Assembly: GCA_902780525.1 (NCBI GenBank)
Contig: CACZFL010000002.1
Location: forward strand, 86,792-150,791
Length of the DNA: 64,000 nt
DNA from: an uncultured bacterium
Lineage (GTDB): Bacteria; Cyanobacteriota; Vampirovibrionia; Gastranaerophilales; Gastranaerophilaceae
Direction: 5' to 3'
This document shows positions 25,992-34,728 of this stretch, in pieces. Under the pieces are notes generated by a model. It did not search any database. It was not told the DNA's origin and saw only the letters and a list, made by a program, of their open reading frames with translations. A program made the position numbers and the translations under genes. How positions within the stretch are numbered: position 1 is the stretch's first letter; the number at the start of each line of letters is the position of its first letter.

Positions 25992-26615
25992 ATGTTTAGA
26001 ATGATAAAGATAGTATTTAACGCAACAATAATTGTACTGGCTTTCATAGGTTTTAATGCAATCGGCGGACAAAAATATGTAGAAGCACTTAAAGACGGTA
26101 TCGGAACTTTTATTGCACAGCATAATGCAGAAAGCATAAAAAAGATTGGTGATTTCTCAAAAATGAATGAAGAATTTATTATTGATAACACTATGAGTAT
26201 AGCAGGCTATAAAGCCGTTATCGCTGAGCATAAAGCTTCAGGGCAAAAAATGGTTATACTTGACTCAGGGAAGAAACCGATTTTAACAAAAGAAGACATA
26301 AGAGGCCAGAATCTTGATACAACACTCAAAGATATATCGAAAAAAATCAATTATAAAGGTGTCAAGGTTCAGGACATAACCATTACGAGCAAAGGAACAA
26401 TGGAAATGTACGGTCAAAATGTTCCGTACGCAAAGTTTGATGCACACGTAACAAGACTTCCGTTTTCAGATTTATCAGGCGTTGTTGCAAGTGTAAAAAC
26501 ATCTGACGGAAATGAAAAACTCGCACTTTCCCTCAGTGAAAAGAAAAAATACTCACAGCTCATAACAAATGAATTTTATAAAGGTGTAGGTGAAAGTGGT
26601 ACCTCAGCAAAATAA
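25992..26615 (+). CDS. Membrane-anchored hypothetical protein
   Basis: One N-terminal hydrophobic segment (about residues 6-24) could be an uncleaved anchor or signal. The rest is a soluble domain of about 180 residues, rich in Lys, Ser and Thr, with the block GVKVQDITITSKGTMEMYGQ. No family recognised. It is the first gene of a close-packed series (this gene, LmeA-like, GerMN, HicB-like, RimI, BioY). Gaps are 25 nt or less, or genes overlap, so it is probably co-transcribed and may act in the cell envelope with the two following exported proteins. Confidence 0.6.
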   Translation: MFRMIKIVFNATIIVLAFIGFNAIGGQKYVEALKDGIGTFIAQHNAESIKKIGDFSKMNEEFIIDNTMSIAGYKAVIAEHKASGQKMVILDSGKKPILTKEDIRGQNLDTTLKDISKKINYKGVKVQDITITSKGTMEMYGQNVPYAKFDAHVTRLPFSDLSGVVASVKTSDGNEKLALSLSEKKKYSQLITNEFYKGVGESGTSAK

Positions 26616-26640
26616 TATCTAAACCATAAGGAAGTATATT

Positions 26641-27462
26641 ATGAAAAAATTTTTAACCTTATTACTGATAATGTTTTTGACCTCTAATCTCTGCTTTGCA
26701 ATTGACAGATACTCTGTTGAATACTTACAGGGCAAAAATCATTTCTCACTGTCCAAAAGAATTGCAGAACATTCAGTAAAAAGAGCTCTTAAAAAAGCTT
26801 TAAAGAAAGAAACCGGAACAAACTTTGATGTTGATTTTGAAGGATACACTCTTTCAAGCATAAAAAGAGGTATTTTTAAATCCATAGAAGTATCCGGTAA
26901 AGACGTTAAATACAATAATTTAGTGATACCATATGTTCATCTTCAGTCACTTGACGATTACAACTATATTGATTACACCCAAAATCCCGTCGTCTTTAAA
27001 TGTGATATGAAATACGCATATGATATTCTTTTAGATGACGAGGTCATAAATACTGCATTAGAAAATTCCAATTACAAAAAAGTTCTCGCCAAAGTTAACA
27101 GAATAGCCAGCCCTTTCTTTGTTGTTAAAGGCGTCAAGACAAAGATTAAAGATGATAAAATGTATATTATAACTGATTATAACTTGCCGCTTGCGGCAAC
27201 AAAAGACCGTTCTTTTGTTGCCCAGTCAGATTTTGAGGTAGTTAACGGCAAAATCAAAGCCAAGAATGTACATATTGATACAGTATACGGCAATCTCGGA
27301 CTCAACAAAGTTGCTAATCTGATTAACTATCTTAACCCTCTTGAGTTCACTGTTGATATTCTGGAAAACGGTAATCAGAAGACAATTATTGAGAATATTA
27401 ATATTGTTGACAACAAAGTTAAGGTTAGTGGTAAAATATTCTTAAAAGGGGTAACGGAGTAA
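26641..27462 (+). CDS. LmeA-like (DUF2993) exported lipid-binding protein
   Basis: A signal peptide (about residues 1-20, ending CFA-ID) precedes a beta-rich domain. The pattern (KKETGTNFDVDFEGYTLSSIKRGIFKS, then VHLQSL) is typical of the DUF2993/LmeA phospholipid-binding family, common in Cyanobacteria and Actinobacteria. Such proteins sit in the periplasm and bind lipids. Length 273 is normal. The family is one of the few hints to a cyanobacterial relationship. The stop is followed after 12 nt by the GerMN gene, with AAAGGAG in between. Confidence 0.72.
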   Translation: MKKFLTLLLIMFLTSNLCFAIDRYSVEYLQGKNHFSLSKRIAEHSVKRALKKALKKETGTNFDVDFEGYTLSSIKRGIFKSIEVSGKDVKYNNLVIPYVHLQSLDDYNYIDYTQNPVVFKCDMKYAYDILLDDEVINTALENSNYKKVLAKVNRIASPFFVVKGVKTKIKDDKMYIITDYNLPLAATKDRSFVAQSDFEVVNGKIKAKNVHIDTVYGNLGLNKVANLINYLNPLEFTVDILENGNQKTIIENINIVDNKVKVSGKIFLKGVTE

Positions 27463-27474
27463 AGGAGTGAAAGT

Positions 27475-28080
27475 ATGAATTTTTCTCAAAAACTCGGAAT
27501 TTTCTGTTTAATTATTATAACAACAGTTTATATATATTTTTCGTTCTTTAGCAAAGAAGGTTTTCATCTTCCGCAAAAAAACTATGAAACACCTGCTGTT
27601 AATATAAACGATGTTCCAAGCCCCGAGAACGAAGAACCATTAGATGAAAATGAAAAAAAACAGGAAATCAAAACAGTTAAAATTTATGTTACAGACGCAA
27701 AAGGCAAGCTTCGTTCAGTAAACAGAAAGTGTGATACATCACTGGAAAAATCATGTTTTACTTTTGCAATAAAAGAGCTTATCTCTGCCCCGACACAATG
27801 GGAAAAAAATAAAGGTTTATCCTCCGAGGTTCCGTCAAACACAAAGATTTTATCCGTAAGAGAAGGCTCAAATAATATTTTAATCGATTTGTCACCTGCC
27901 TTTGAAAGCGGCGGCGGTGCCGAAAGTACATACATACGGGTGCGCCAGTTAATAAAAACCTCACAGGCAAACACTAATTTGCCGGTATTTCTATATATCA
28001 ACGGAAGACAGGCTGATGTAATAGGCGGTGAGGGTATAATGATTAAGCAACCGTTATCTGAGAGGTCGCTTGATGACTAA
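27475..28080 (+). CDS. GerMN-domain membrane protein
   Basis: One N-terminal transmembrane segment (residues 7-24) anchors a proline/glutamate-rich linker and a GerMN domain at about 65-190 (KIYVTDAKGKLRSV...AIKELISAPT...SEVPSNTKILSVREGSNNILIDLSPAF...RVRQLIKTSQ). GerMN domains occur in spore germination protein GerM and in envelope proteins of non-sporulating bacteria and probably bind peptidoglycan or partner proteins. A sporulation role is not implied here. The end overlaps the next gene by 8 nt. Confidence 0.8.
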   Translation: MNFSQKLGIFCLIIITTVYIYFSFFSKEGFHLPQKNYETPAVNINDVPSPENEEPLDENEKKQEIKTVKIYVTDAKGKLRSVNRKCDTSLEKSCFTFAIKELISAPTQWEKNKGLSSEVPSNTKILSVREGSNNILIDLSPAFESGGGAESTYIRVRQLIKTSQANTNLPVFLYINGRQADVIGGEGIMIKQPLSERSLDD

Positions 28081-28342
28081 AGATCTGGATTATTATATGA
28101 ACCTTCCTTGGACACTCATTGAAGGTACAGACCTTGATTTTAACGGGAATCCGTATCATTATATAGAAATAAAGGAAATTCCGAGTTTTGCTTTTTGTGC
28201 CAAAACAAGAGAAAAAGCTCTTGAAAACTACAAAAAGCAACTAAAATTGTCTTTAATGCTTATGCTGGAAGACGGCGACCACATTGTAGAACCCGGAGAA
28301 GAAACAGAAGATGATATTGACTGGGAGAGTATATGTCCGTAA
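28073..28342 (+). CDS. HicB-like antitoxin-family protein without HicA
   Basis: The sequence fits the HicB-like partial RNase H fold: DLDYYMNLPWT at the N-terminus, a strand pair PYHYIEIKEIPSF, then KTREKALENYKKQLKLSLMLML and an EDGDHIVEP ending. In standard loci the HicA toxin lies beside it; here both neighbours are GerMN and RimI, so it is solitary and lacks an obvious DNA-binding tail. It may have been recruited to another role. ATG at 28073 preceded by GAGAGG; overlaps both neighbours. Confidence 0.65.
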   Translation: MTKDLDYYMNLPWTLIEGTDLDFNGNPYHYIEIKEIPSFAFCAKTREKALENYKKQLKLSLMLMLEDGDHIVEPGEETEDDIDWESICP

Positions 28343-28860
28343 TTAACCTGACAGATGTAACTATATCGCCAATGACAAGAGATGATATTGAAGCCGTAGT
28401 TAAGATAGAAGAAGAGGCTTACGGCAAGCACCACTGGGCAAAATCGTCTTTTTATGATGAGATGTCAAACAATCTTGCAAAATATTATTCCGCAAAAACT
28501 CCATCAGGAGAACTTGTTGGATACGCAGGAACCTGGCATATAATTGATGAAGGACATATTACAACAATTGCAGTCAAGAAAGAGTATTTAAGAAACCATA
28601 TCGGCGAAGCTATTATCCAAAAAATTATAGAAGATTGCTACAAAAATAATATTAAGTACCTGACTCTTGAAGTCCGAGTTTCAAATACGCCCGCTATAAA
28701 GCTCTATGAAAAATACGGGTTTCAGTCTTTGGGGACAAGAAAAGGCTATTATCAGGATAATAATGAAGATGCTCTTATTATGTGGACTGAAAATATTTTT
28801 TATGACAAATTTAAAAGTATTTTTGAAACAAATTGTGCAAAATTGAAAAATCCGGTTTAA
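28333..28860 (+). CDS. rimI: Ribosomal-protein-alanine N-acetyltransferase RimI
   Basis: A GNAT acetyltransferase with the acetyl-CoA binding loop around ITTIAVKKEYLRNHIGEAII. The RimI-type segment is YLTLEVRVSNTPAIKLYEKYGF, followed by RKGYYQDNNEDALIMW. It acetylates the N-terminal amine of ribosomal protein bS18 and related targets. At 175 residues it has a C-terminal tail of about 20 residues beyond the usual 150. The ATG overlaps the stop of the HicB-like gene, so translation is coupled. Confidence 0.88.
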   Translation: MSVINLTDVTISPMTRDDIEAVVKIEEEAYGKHHWAKSSFYDEMSNNLAKYYSAKTPSGELVGYAGTWHIIDEGHITTIAVKKEYLRNHIGEAIIQKIIEDCYKNNIKYLTLEVRVSNTPAIKLYEKYGFQSLGTRKGYYQDNNEDALIMWTENIFYDKFKSIFETNCAKLKNPV

Positions 28861-28865
28861 ATTAA

Positions 28866-29543
28866 ATGAGTAAACGATATACAGAACAAATTAACAGTTT
28901 TAAATACAAAGGTGAGCCGATAAAAATCACAATCGGAACACTCGTAGTAATGTTACTCTGTATAATTTTACTTATAGTTGCAACTTTTTGCCAAATAACA
29001 ATTCATCACCCGTACATTCCGGGGGATTTCCTTTACTTCTTAGGTCAGGAACATACGGAAGCGGAAATTATAAGACATTTTATAAAAAGCTACGATTATA
29101 TCCCACAAATTCCTATGATATTTTTTATCGTAGCACTCCTTGGAAGGAAATTCGGAATAACTGCAATTGTTATGTATATCATATTAGGTATGTTTTTCCC
29201 GATATTTGCACTCGGAGGCGGAATAAGTTACTTGTTTGAATACGGATTCGGATATATTCTTGCATACCTTCCTGCCGTATTTTTTGCAGGAACCCTTCTC
29301 AAAGGAAAAACCGATTATTTAAGAATACCCGTAATAGCATTGGTAGGAGTTGTTACTATCCACCTTCTCGGTATTTTATACCTCTTATTTATTTCAACCC
29401 TTAGACAAGCTCCATGGGAGCTTGTATCAAGCTGGATAGCTTCGCAAAGCGGAGTACAAATGCTATATGATGTATTCTTTACAATAATAGCCATTATCCT
29501 CGGGAAACAGCTCAGAAAACTTCTCTGGATTGTTATGTGCTAG
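28866..29543 (+). CDS. bioY: Biotin transporter BioY
   Basis: A six-helix membrane S-component of an ECF-type vitamin transporter. The diagnostic segment GGGISYLFEYGFGYILAYLPAVF is at about 118-140, and GVVTIHLLGILYLL follows near 160. It binds and imports biotin, alone or with an EcfAT energising module, which is not in this window. Lone BioY is common. Together with BioA at 9.3-10.6 kb it shows the cell both makes and takes up biotin intermediates. A terminator follows; a GGGGTAAATAT element lies directly after the stop. Confidence 0.9.
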   Translation: MSKRYTEQINSFKYKGEPIKITIGTLVVMLLCIILLIVATFCQITIHHPYIPGDFLYFLGQEHTEAEIIRHFIKSYDYIPQIPMIFFIVALLGRKFGITAIVMYIILGMFFPIFALGGGISYLFEYGFGYILAYLPAVFFAGTLLKGKTDYLRIPVIALVGVVTIHLLGILYLLFISTLRQAPWELVSSWIASQSGVQMLYDVFFTIIAIILGKQLRKLLWIVMC

Positions 29544-29591
29544 GGGGTAAATATAGAAGGTAAATACCTGTTAAGTAAAATATACGGAATT

Positions 29592-29628
29592 AAAAAAGAG
29601 CGGACAAAAATCATCCGCTCTTTTTTAT
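29592..29628. terminator. Bidirectional terminator between bioY and pgk
   Basis: A perfect 13-bp stem (AAAAAAGAGCGGA and complement) with a 9-nt loop, A-run on one side and T-run on the other, placed between the convergent bioY and pgk genes. Confidence 0.9.
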
Positions 29629-29642
29629 TATCTAAGTATTTT

Positions 29643-30839
29643 TTACTTATCGTCTAATGCTGCAACACCCGGAAGAACTTTACCCTCGATGAATTCGAGT
29701 GATGCTCCGCCGCCTGTTGAAACGTGAGTGAAGTCTTCAGCCTTAAAGAATTTCTTAGCTGCAGAAACACTATCACCGCCGCCGATAACAGAAGTTGCAC
29801 CGCCCTTGGTAGCTTCAACTACTGCTGCAAGAACTGCCTTTGTACCTTCAGCAAACTTCGGATTTTCAAATGCACCAACAGGTCCATTCATCAAGATTGT
29901 CTTAGATGACTTAATAACATCTGCAAATGCTTTTCTTGATTCTTCACCTGCATCAACACCTTCAAATCCGTCAGGAATTTCGTTGATTTTAACAAATTTG
30001 TTAGTACCATTTCCTGAGAAATCGTCAGTTACTAAAACGTCTGTTGCCATAACGAGTTTAACACCCTTAGCAGCTGCTTTTGCCTCAATAGCTTTAGCAA
30101 CTTCAAGCTGGTCATCTTCGCAAATTGAGTTACCGATTTTACCGCCGTTAGCTTTAACAAATGTGTAAGCCATACCGCCGCCAATAATCATGTTATCAAC
30201 TTTGTCTAACAAGTTTTCTAAAACACCGATTTTAGAAGAAACTTTAGCACCGCCAACGATAGCTGTAAACGGTCTTGTAGGATTATCAAGTGCCTGTGAT
30301 AAGCATCTGATTTCTTTTTCCATCAATAAACCTGAAACTGCAGGCTTAAGGATTTTAGCTAATTTTGAAGTTGAAGTGTGGTTTCTGTGTGCTGCACCAA
30401 AAGCGTCATTTACATAGAAATCACCAAGTTTTGCAAGCTCTTCAGCAAATGTCATATCATCATCTTTTGCTTCTTCAGCTTTGTAATAACGAATGTTTTC
30501 TAACAAAGCAATCTGTCCGTCTGCAAGCTTTTCAACGTATGGAGCAGCTGCTTCAACTGAAGGAATAAATACGATTTCTTCACCAAAAACTTTAGCCATA
30601 TATTTTGCAACAGGTTCTAAAGTGAACTCAGGATTCTTTTCGCCTTTCGGACGACCGAGGTGAGCCATAAGAATAATTTTAGCTCCTCTTTCTTTTAAAT
30701 AGTTTACGGTAGGAACGATAGCCTGAATACGGGTATCGTCAGTAACATTTTTGTTTTCATCAAGCGGAACATTAATATCAACTCTTATAAGAGCTCTTTT
30801 TCCCTTGATGTCACCTAAATCTTTGATTGATTTTTTCAT
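29643..30839 (-). CDS. pgk: Phosphoglycerate kinase
   Basis: A complete 398-residue enzyme of glycolysis that makes ATP from 1,3-bisphosphoglycerate. Motifs: RVDINVPLDENKNVTDDTRIQA at the N-terminus (substrate site), LMAHLGRPKG, FVNDAFGAAHR, IVGGAKVSSKIGVLENLL, and the C-terminal GGGDSVSAAKKF nucleotide site. It stands alone rather than in a gap operon. It is the most strongly conserved protein in this stretch and its codon use looks more G+C-rich than neighbouring unknown genes, as expected for high expression. Confidence 0.98.
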   Translation of the reverse strand: MKKSIKDLGDIKGKRALIRVDINVPLDENKNVTDDTRIQAIVPTVNYLKERGAKIILMAHLGRPKGEKNPEFTLEPVAKYMAKVFGEEIVFIPSVEAAAPYVEKLADGQIALLENIRYYKAEEAKDDDMTFAEELAKLGDFYVNDAFGAAHRNHTSTSKLAKILKPAVSGLLMEKEIRCLSQALDNPTRPFTAIVGGAKVSSKIGVLENLLDKVDNMIIGGGMAYTFVKANGGKIGNSICEDDQLEVAKAIEAKAAAKGVKLVMATDVLVTDDFSGNGTNKFVKINEIPDGFEGVDAGEESRKAFADVIKSSKTILMNGPVGAFENPKFAEGTKAVLAAVVEATKGGATSVIGGGDSVSAAKKFFKAEDFTHVSTGGGASLEFIEGKVLPGVAALDDK

Positions 30840-31045
30840 GGTAAATCTTCCTTTCTTTATAAAAAATTCTCTCTTTTCTGCTTTACTTAATTATAAGCTA
30901 AACATGAAAAGGGGTAAACAAAATTTAAAGTAAATATTTCTTTACAAAATATACACAAACTCTCTCATTCACGCTACAATGTTCCATGGAGTGCATCTTA
31001 TAACACACTTTTTACACAAGCTGAATTAAAATGGCAGGGAAAACT

Positions 31046-31888
31046 ATGGAAGCAACAATGGATTTTGAACTGACTAATTACAATTTTTATTCAAGCAGAC
31101 TGGATATGGAACTTATATCCAACATTGTTGACTCCCTTAAAGCAATATTAGAAGAAGATAAAAAAGAAGAACAACCCCTGTTTTTGCGCGTTGCAGATGA
31201 TTTTATTCTTAACATTGCGCGCAAAGTTGTTCAGGAAAAGAAAAAGACTTTTTTAATTGGTATTACCGGAGAAAGCGCATCAGGAAAAACAGTTTTTGTT
31301 GATAATACTATTGAAGCTGTAGTACGTGAGAAAAAAGAAGGTATTTATACAGTTATAAGACAGGATGACTATTACAAAGATACTTCCCGTGAACTTCGTG
31401 AAGCTGGAAGTTATGATGCACTATTCAAGACAGGTTTTAGCTTTGATACACCGGAAGTTATTGACCTCGCTCTTATGCGTAAGCATCTTGAAGGGTTAAA
31501 AAACGGAGAAACCGTTCAATCTCCCAGATACGATTTTGTAACCTGTGAATCTCATCCGGACGGAGATATTAAAAAGCCCGCAAAAGTTATTCTAACAGAA
31601 GGTTTGTATGTCCTGAATGAAGAAGTCCGTGATATTATGGACGTTAAAGTTTACGTATTTACTCCGATTGATGTTATAAAAGAACGCTGGTACAAACGTG
31701 CCGTTTCCAGAGGCAAAACAGGAGAAGCCGCTGATTTACAGTTTAAGGACGTTAACGCTACCGCACAAAAATATATAAGACCTAATTACAATCTTGCAGA
31801 CTGCATTATTAACGGCATGGTTGACAAGGATTACATCAAAGTAATCACTGACAAAATTATGGCACGCCTTAGTGAAATCTGCTGCTAG
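31046..31888 (+). CDS. Uridine kinase / phosphoribulokinase-family P-loop kinase
   Basis: Walker A is GESASGKTVF, near residue 78. RQDDYYKD, PRYDFVTCESH and ILTEGLYVL follow the order of the uridine kinase family. An N-terminal extension of about 65 residues is absent from E. coli uridine kinase. The likely reaction is phosphorylation of uridine/cytidine, though other small substrates are possible. I start at the second ATG (31046) because CAGGG lies about 7 nt before it. It converges on fliD with 22 nt between and no clear terminator. Confidence 0.72.
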   Translation: MEATMDFELTNYNFYSSRLDMELISNIVDSLKAILEEDKKEEQPLFLRVADDFILNIARKVVQEKKKTFLIGITGESASGKTVFVDNTIEAVVREKKEGIYTVIRQDDYYKDTSRELREAGSYDALFKTGFSFDTPEVIDLALMRKHLEGLKNGETVQSPRYDFVTCESHPDGDIKKPAKVILTEGLYVLNEEVRDIMDVKVYVFTPIDVIKERWYKRAVSRGKTGEAADLQFKDVNATAQKYIRPNYNLADCIINGMVDKDYIKVITDKIMARLSEICC

Positions 31889-31910
31889 TTAGTAATAGCC
31901 AAAACTATGT

Positions 31911-33662
31911 TTATGCAGTACCGGCGCTGTTAAAGAATTTCTGATAATTTTGCTGCATTTTTGTAATCGAATTTTCCATGCTTTGGAACTGCTTTTCCAG
32001 CTGTGCTTTATATTTTTCTATGCTTGCATTTTTCTTTTTAATTTTTTCTTCTGTTTTCTTAATCTCTGAATCCAGAGTTGTTGTTTTTATGTCGAAGAAA
32101 CCGGAAGCAGCCTTTAAACTCTGTTCAACAGTATCTTCTATCATGCTGAAAATACCATTTTCACCTGCAAGAATTGCCTTAACAGAATCAGGGTTTTCTT
32201 CAAGAGCTTTTAAGAATGTGCTTTCATTAAAAGACAAAGTGTTTGTATCAGAGCTTAAGTTGTTAGAATCTGCTTTTGTTGTAGAAACACCTATTTCTGA
32301 TAGCAATTTAAACACACCACCATTTGTATTATTAGCACCATTAGTATAACTTCTTAATGTGTTTTTAAGACTTGTAAGGGAAGATTCTCCGTGAAGTTCT
32401 GCGCCATTTGCAGTAACTGTTCCTATCTGTTCAATAACACCATTATATGCATCAACAAAATTCTTAAGAGCGTCTTTTAATCCGCTTGTATCTTGTTCAA
32501 CATTTAATGATGTTGCACCATCTTCTTCTGTATTTGGACGTTTAAGGGTTATTGTAACACCCTGTATTCTTGAAACGTCAGAAGTTACTGTATTAGAAGT
32601 TGATACAAGATTTGTACCGTTTATTGAAAGTATAGCGTTCTGTCCAAGCTCCTGAGCGCCTGTAAACATTTTTGATGATACAACATTTCCGTCTTCATCC
32701 CATACGGATTCTGTTAAGCCCATAACATCAGTAAAATTGCTTGTACCTGCTTCAATATTAATAAACGAAGCCCCTTCTCTTTTCGATGTTATTGATAACT
32801 TTCCTGTTGCGTCGTCCCAATATGCGTATGCCTGTGCGTCATCATTATTATTTATTGCAGAAATCAGAGAAGATAACGTTGTATTACCGTCAATTTTAAA
32901 CTGAGCAGTTCCGATTGTGAACGTTCCTGCTTTAATTATCTGATTAAACCCTGCATCTTCTGATGTTAATTTTGTTGATGTTGTAGCTTTATAAACAGAG
33001 TTTGAAGACATATAATTTCCGTCTTCAGCTCTTTCGAGTCCTACAAGTGATACAAAATTAGATGTATCTGTTGTTGCACCTACATGAATAGTATCTCCTT
33101 CGTTCAGAGCAGAAAACTTAATTTCACCGTTGTCGGTAATATCCATTTTTATTCCTGCATTTGCAAGTTCAATTTTTAAATCACCTACGGTATCACCGGA
33201 TTCAATATTGATTGTGTTTTTTACCCCATTTACATAAGTATTGAGCGTTCCGTTTGTAATACCGAGACTTTTTAGTAATGTTTCATCATCTGCAACAGAA
33301 CTTACTGCCTGCATAGAAGTTGCTTTTGTATATGTTGCAAGCTGTTTTACATATATATCATAGTTTTGTCTTTTAGCGTTTGAATCTGCTACAGCAGTAA
33401 ATACATCTTCGTTTGAAGATTTGGCGCTGCTTTTTGAAAATAAATCAAAAGTACCGCCGAATTTTGCGTCGGTAAATTTTTCAACTGCCGTTCTCAACGT
33501 TGAAACCTTACTTCTTGTATTGTTAAGTGCAGTTTTTACTGATTGAGTATCGGTAATTTTGGTTTGAAGTTTTGTAATCTCAGGTTGTTTGGTAGAAACG
33601 AGTGCTTCAACCCACGATGAGGTGTCTAAGCCTGAGCCTAGCCCGCTAAAAGAAATCGTCAT
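31911..33662 (-). CDS. fliD: Flagellar filament capping protein FliD (HAP2)
   Basis: The N-terminal D0/D1 signature ISFSGLGSGLDTSSWVEALV, followed by a coiled coil, and the C-terminal segment DFVDAYNGVIEQIGTV...LSEIGVSTTKADSN...TKMQQNYQKFF, identify FliD. FliD caps the growing filament and directs flagellin folding outside the cell. At 583 residues the middle, surface-exposed domain is of moderate size and rich in Thr/Asn/Asp, as usual. It is a single-gene unit with a sigma-70-like promoter upstream at 33723-33751. No other flagellar structural genes are within the window. Confidence 0.95.
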   Translation of the reverse strand: MTISFSGLGSGLDTSSWVEALVSTKQPEITKLQTKITDTQSVKTALNNTRSKVSTLRTAVEKFTDAKFGGTFDLFSKSSAKSSNEDVFTAVADSNAKRQNYDIYVKQLATYTKATSMQAVSSVADDETLLKSLGITNGTLNTYVNGVKNTINIESGDTVGDLKIELANAGIKMDITDNGEIKFSALNEGDTIHVGATTDTSNFVSLVGLERAEDGNYMSSNSVYKATTSTKLTSEDAGFNQIIKAGTFTIGTAQFKIDGNTTLSSLISAINNNDDAQAYAYWDDATGKLSITSKREGASFINIEAGTSNFTDVMGLTESVWDEDGNVVSSKMFTGAQELGQNAILSINGTNLVSTSNTVTSDVSRIQGVTITLKRPNTEEDGATSLNVEQDTSGLKDALKNFVDAYNGVIEQIGTVTANGAELHGESSLTSLKNTLRSYTNGANNTNGGVFKLLSEIGVSTTKADSNNLSSDTNTLSFNESTFLKALEENPDSVKAILAGENGIFSMIEDTVEQSLKAASGFFDIKTTTLDSEIKKTEEKIKKKNASIEKYKAQLEKQFQSMENSITKMQQNYQKFFNSAGTA

Positions 33663-33722
33663 GATTCAAAGTCCTTTTTGTTTTTTAAATAAGTATATAT
33701 TCCATTATATATAATATATATC

Positions 33723-33751
33723 ATTATATACCATGTTTTTATATAATTCAA
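33723..33751 (-). promoter_or_regulatory. Sigma-70-type promoter of fliD
   Basis: On the minus strand TTGAAT and a perfect TATAAT are separated by 17 nt, about 60 nt before the fliD start. I see no FliA/sigma-28 type box (TAAAGTTT-N11-GCCGATAA), so fliD here may be read by the housekeeping polymerase. Confidence 0.6.
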
Positions 33752-33874
33752 CCCTATAAACGGAGGAATTTTTTCAAAAAAATCATGTATTTATAGGTGA
33801 TGGCTATCATGCAGCTTATTTTAGTTAAAGTCATTGAAACACATAGTGTTTAAGGGCATCCGATAGTAAAAATT

Positions 33875-33890
33875 TAGACCATCTGGTCTA
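33875..33890. promoter_or_regulatory. Palindromic operator candidate TAGACCATCTGGTCTA
   Basis: A 16-bp near-perfect palindrome (7-bp arms TAGACCA/TGGTCTA, 2-nt centre) lies in the 295-nt divergent region between fliD and the TPR gene, about 70 nt upstream of the TPR start. Size and symmetry fit a dimeric repressor site. The rest of this intergenic region holds the fliD promoter and otherwise nothing I can name. Confidence 0.4.
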
Positions 33891-33957
33891 TTATTTTACA
33901 CCCTTTGGCTGTTACTTTTTTGCACCAGATTGTTTACCATATAGTTGGGAGAGAGTT

Positions 33958-34728
33958 ATGCAGGTGGAAGTATCTGTAAATAAAAATTTGGAAAAGGTTA
34001 CATCAACAGTAACAAAGCCCATGCAATCCAGGGCTTATAATCTGTGTGTTAAAGCAGATGCGCTGAGGTTTGCAAAAATGTATCAGGATGCTGTTCAAAC
34101 ATACCTTCAGGCAATCATGCTTGATAGGTGTGAAGTAAAAGCATATTTTGGGCTCGCTTCTGCATACAAATATTTAAAGGAATACAGAAAAGCAATTAAT
34201 ACTCTCGAAAAACTTACAAATATAGATGATTCCAATGATAATTATTTTTTCGAGCTTGGTGTTTGTCATTTGCTTGACGGGCACCCGGAAAAAGCTATCC
34301 AATATTTAATCAAAGCAATTTTACTCAACAGGGAAAATCTGGAAGCTCAGATTCAGCTTGCAATAGCACATGAACTGGTTGATGAAACAGATTTGTCATT
34401 AATGATTTATAACAAGCTTATTGAAACAAATCCTGAATTCTTAAAGGCATATTACAACAAAGCTGCAATGCTAATGGGCATGGGACAATACATGGAGGCT
34501 TCAAGGACATTCTTCCAGCTTATAAAACGCAACCCCGATTATTATAAGGCATACCTGGGAATTGCTATGAGTTTTGACAAAATGGCAAAATACAAAGATG
34601 CTATTCGATATTACAAAAAATTCCTGAATATCAAACGTTTTTCGGAAGATGCTGTTTTTGCGCGTGAACGTCTAAATGAGCTCAGAGCAGAGCATTTTTC
34701 TAACGACAACAGATTGTCTTTGGTTTAG
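33958..34728 (+). CDS. Tetratricopeptide-repeat protein
   Basis: Six consecutive TPR-type helical hairpins cover nearly all 256 residues. Examples are AVQTYLQAIMLDRCEVKAYF, AIQYLIKAILLNRENLEAQI, and the last near DAIRYYKKFLNIKRFSEDAV. There is no signal peptide or membrane segment, so it is a cytosolic adaptor. Partners are unknown; its position opposite fliD allows a motility link but does not show one. Its stop codon overlaps the convergent mraY stop by 4 nt. Confidence 0.85.
   Translation: MQVEVSVNKNLEKVTSTVTKPMQSRAYNLCVKADALRFAKMYQDAVQTYLQAIMLDRCEVKAYFGLASAYKYLKEYRKAINTLEKLTNIDDSNDNYFFELGVCHLLDGHPEKAIQYLIKAILLNRENLEAQIQLAIAHELVDETDLSLMIYNKLIETNPEFLKAYYNKAAMLMGMGQYMEASRTFFQLIKRNPDYYKAYLGIAMSFDKMAKYKDAIRYYKKFLNIKRFSEDAVFARERLNELRAEHFSNDNRLSLV

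Noticed and set aside
27475..28080. Spore germination gene
   Set aside because: The GerMN domain also occurs in non-sporulating bacteria and no other sporulation gene is in the window.
29724..30568. Several open frames opposite pgk
   Set aside because: Antisense shadows caused by the codon use of a strongly conserved, highly expressed gene.
31046..31888. Reading this as phosphoribulokinase of the Calvin cycle
   Set aside because: The motifs fit the uridine kinase branch better and no RuBisCO or other Calvin-cycle gene is present.
33723..33957. Sigma-28 flagellar promoter for fliD
   Set aside because: CCGATAG and TAAAG sequences are present in the gap, but their spacing (about 30 nt) and orientation do not fit.
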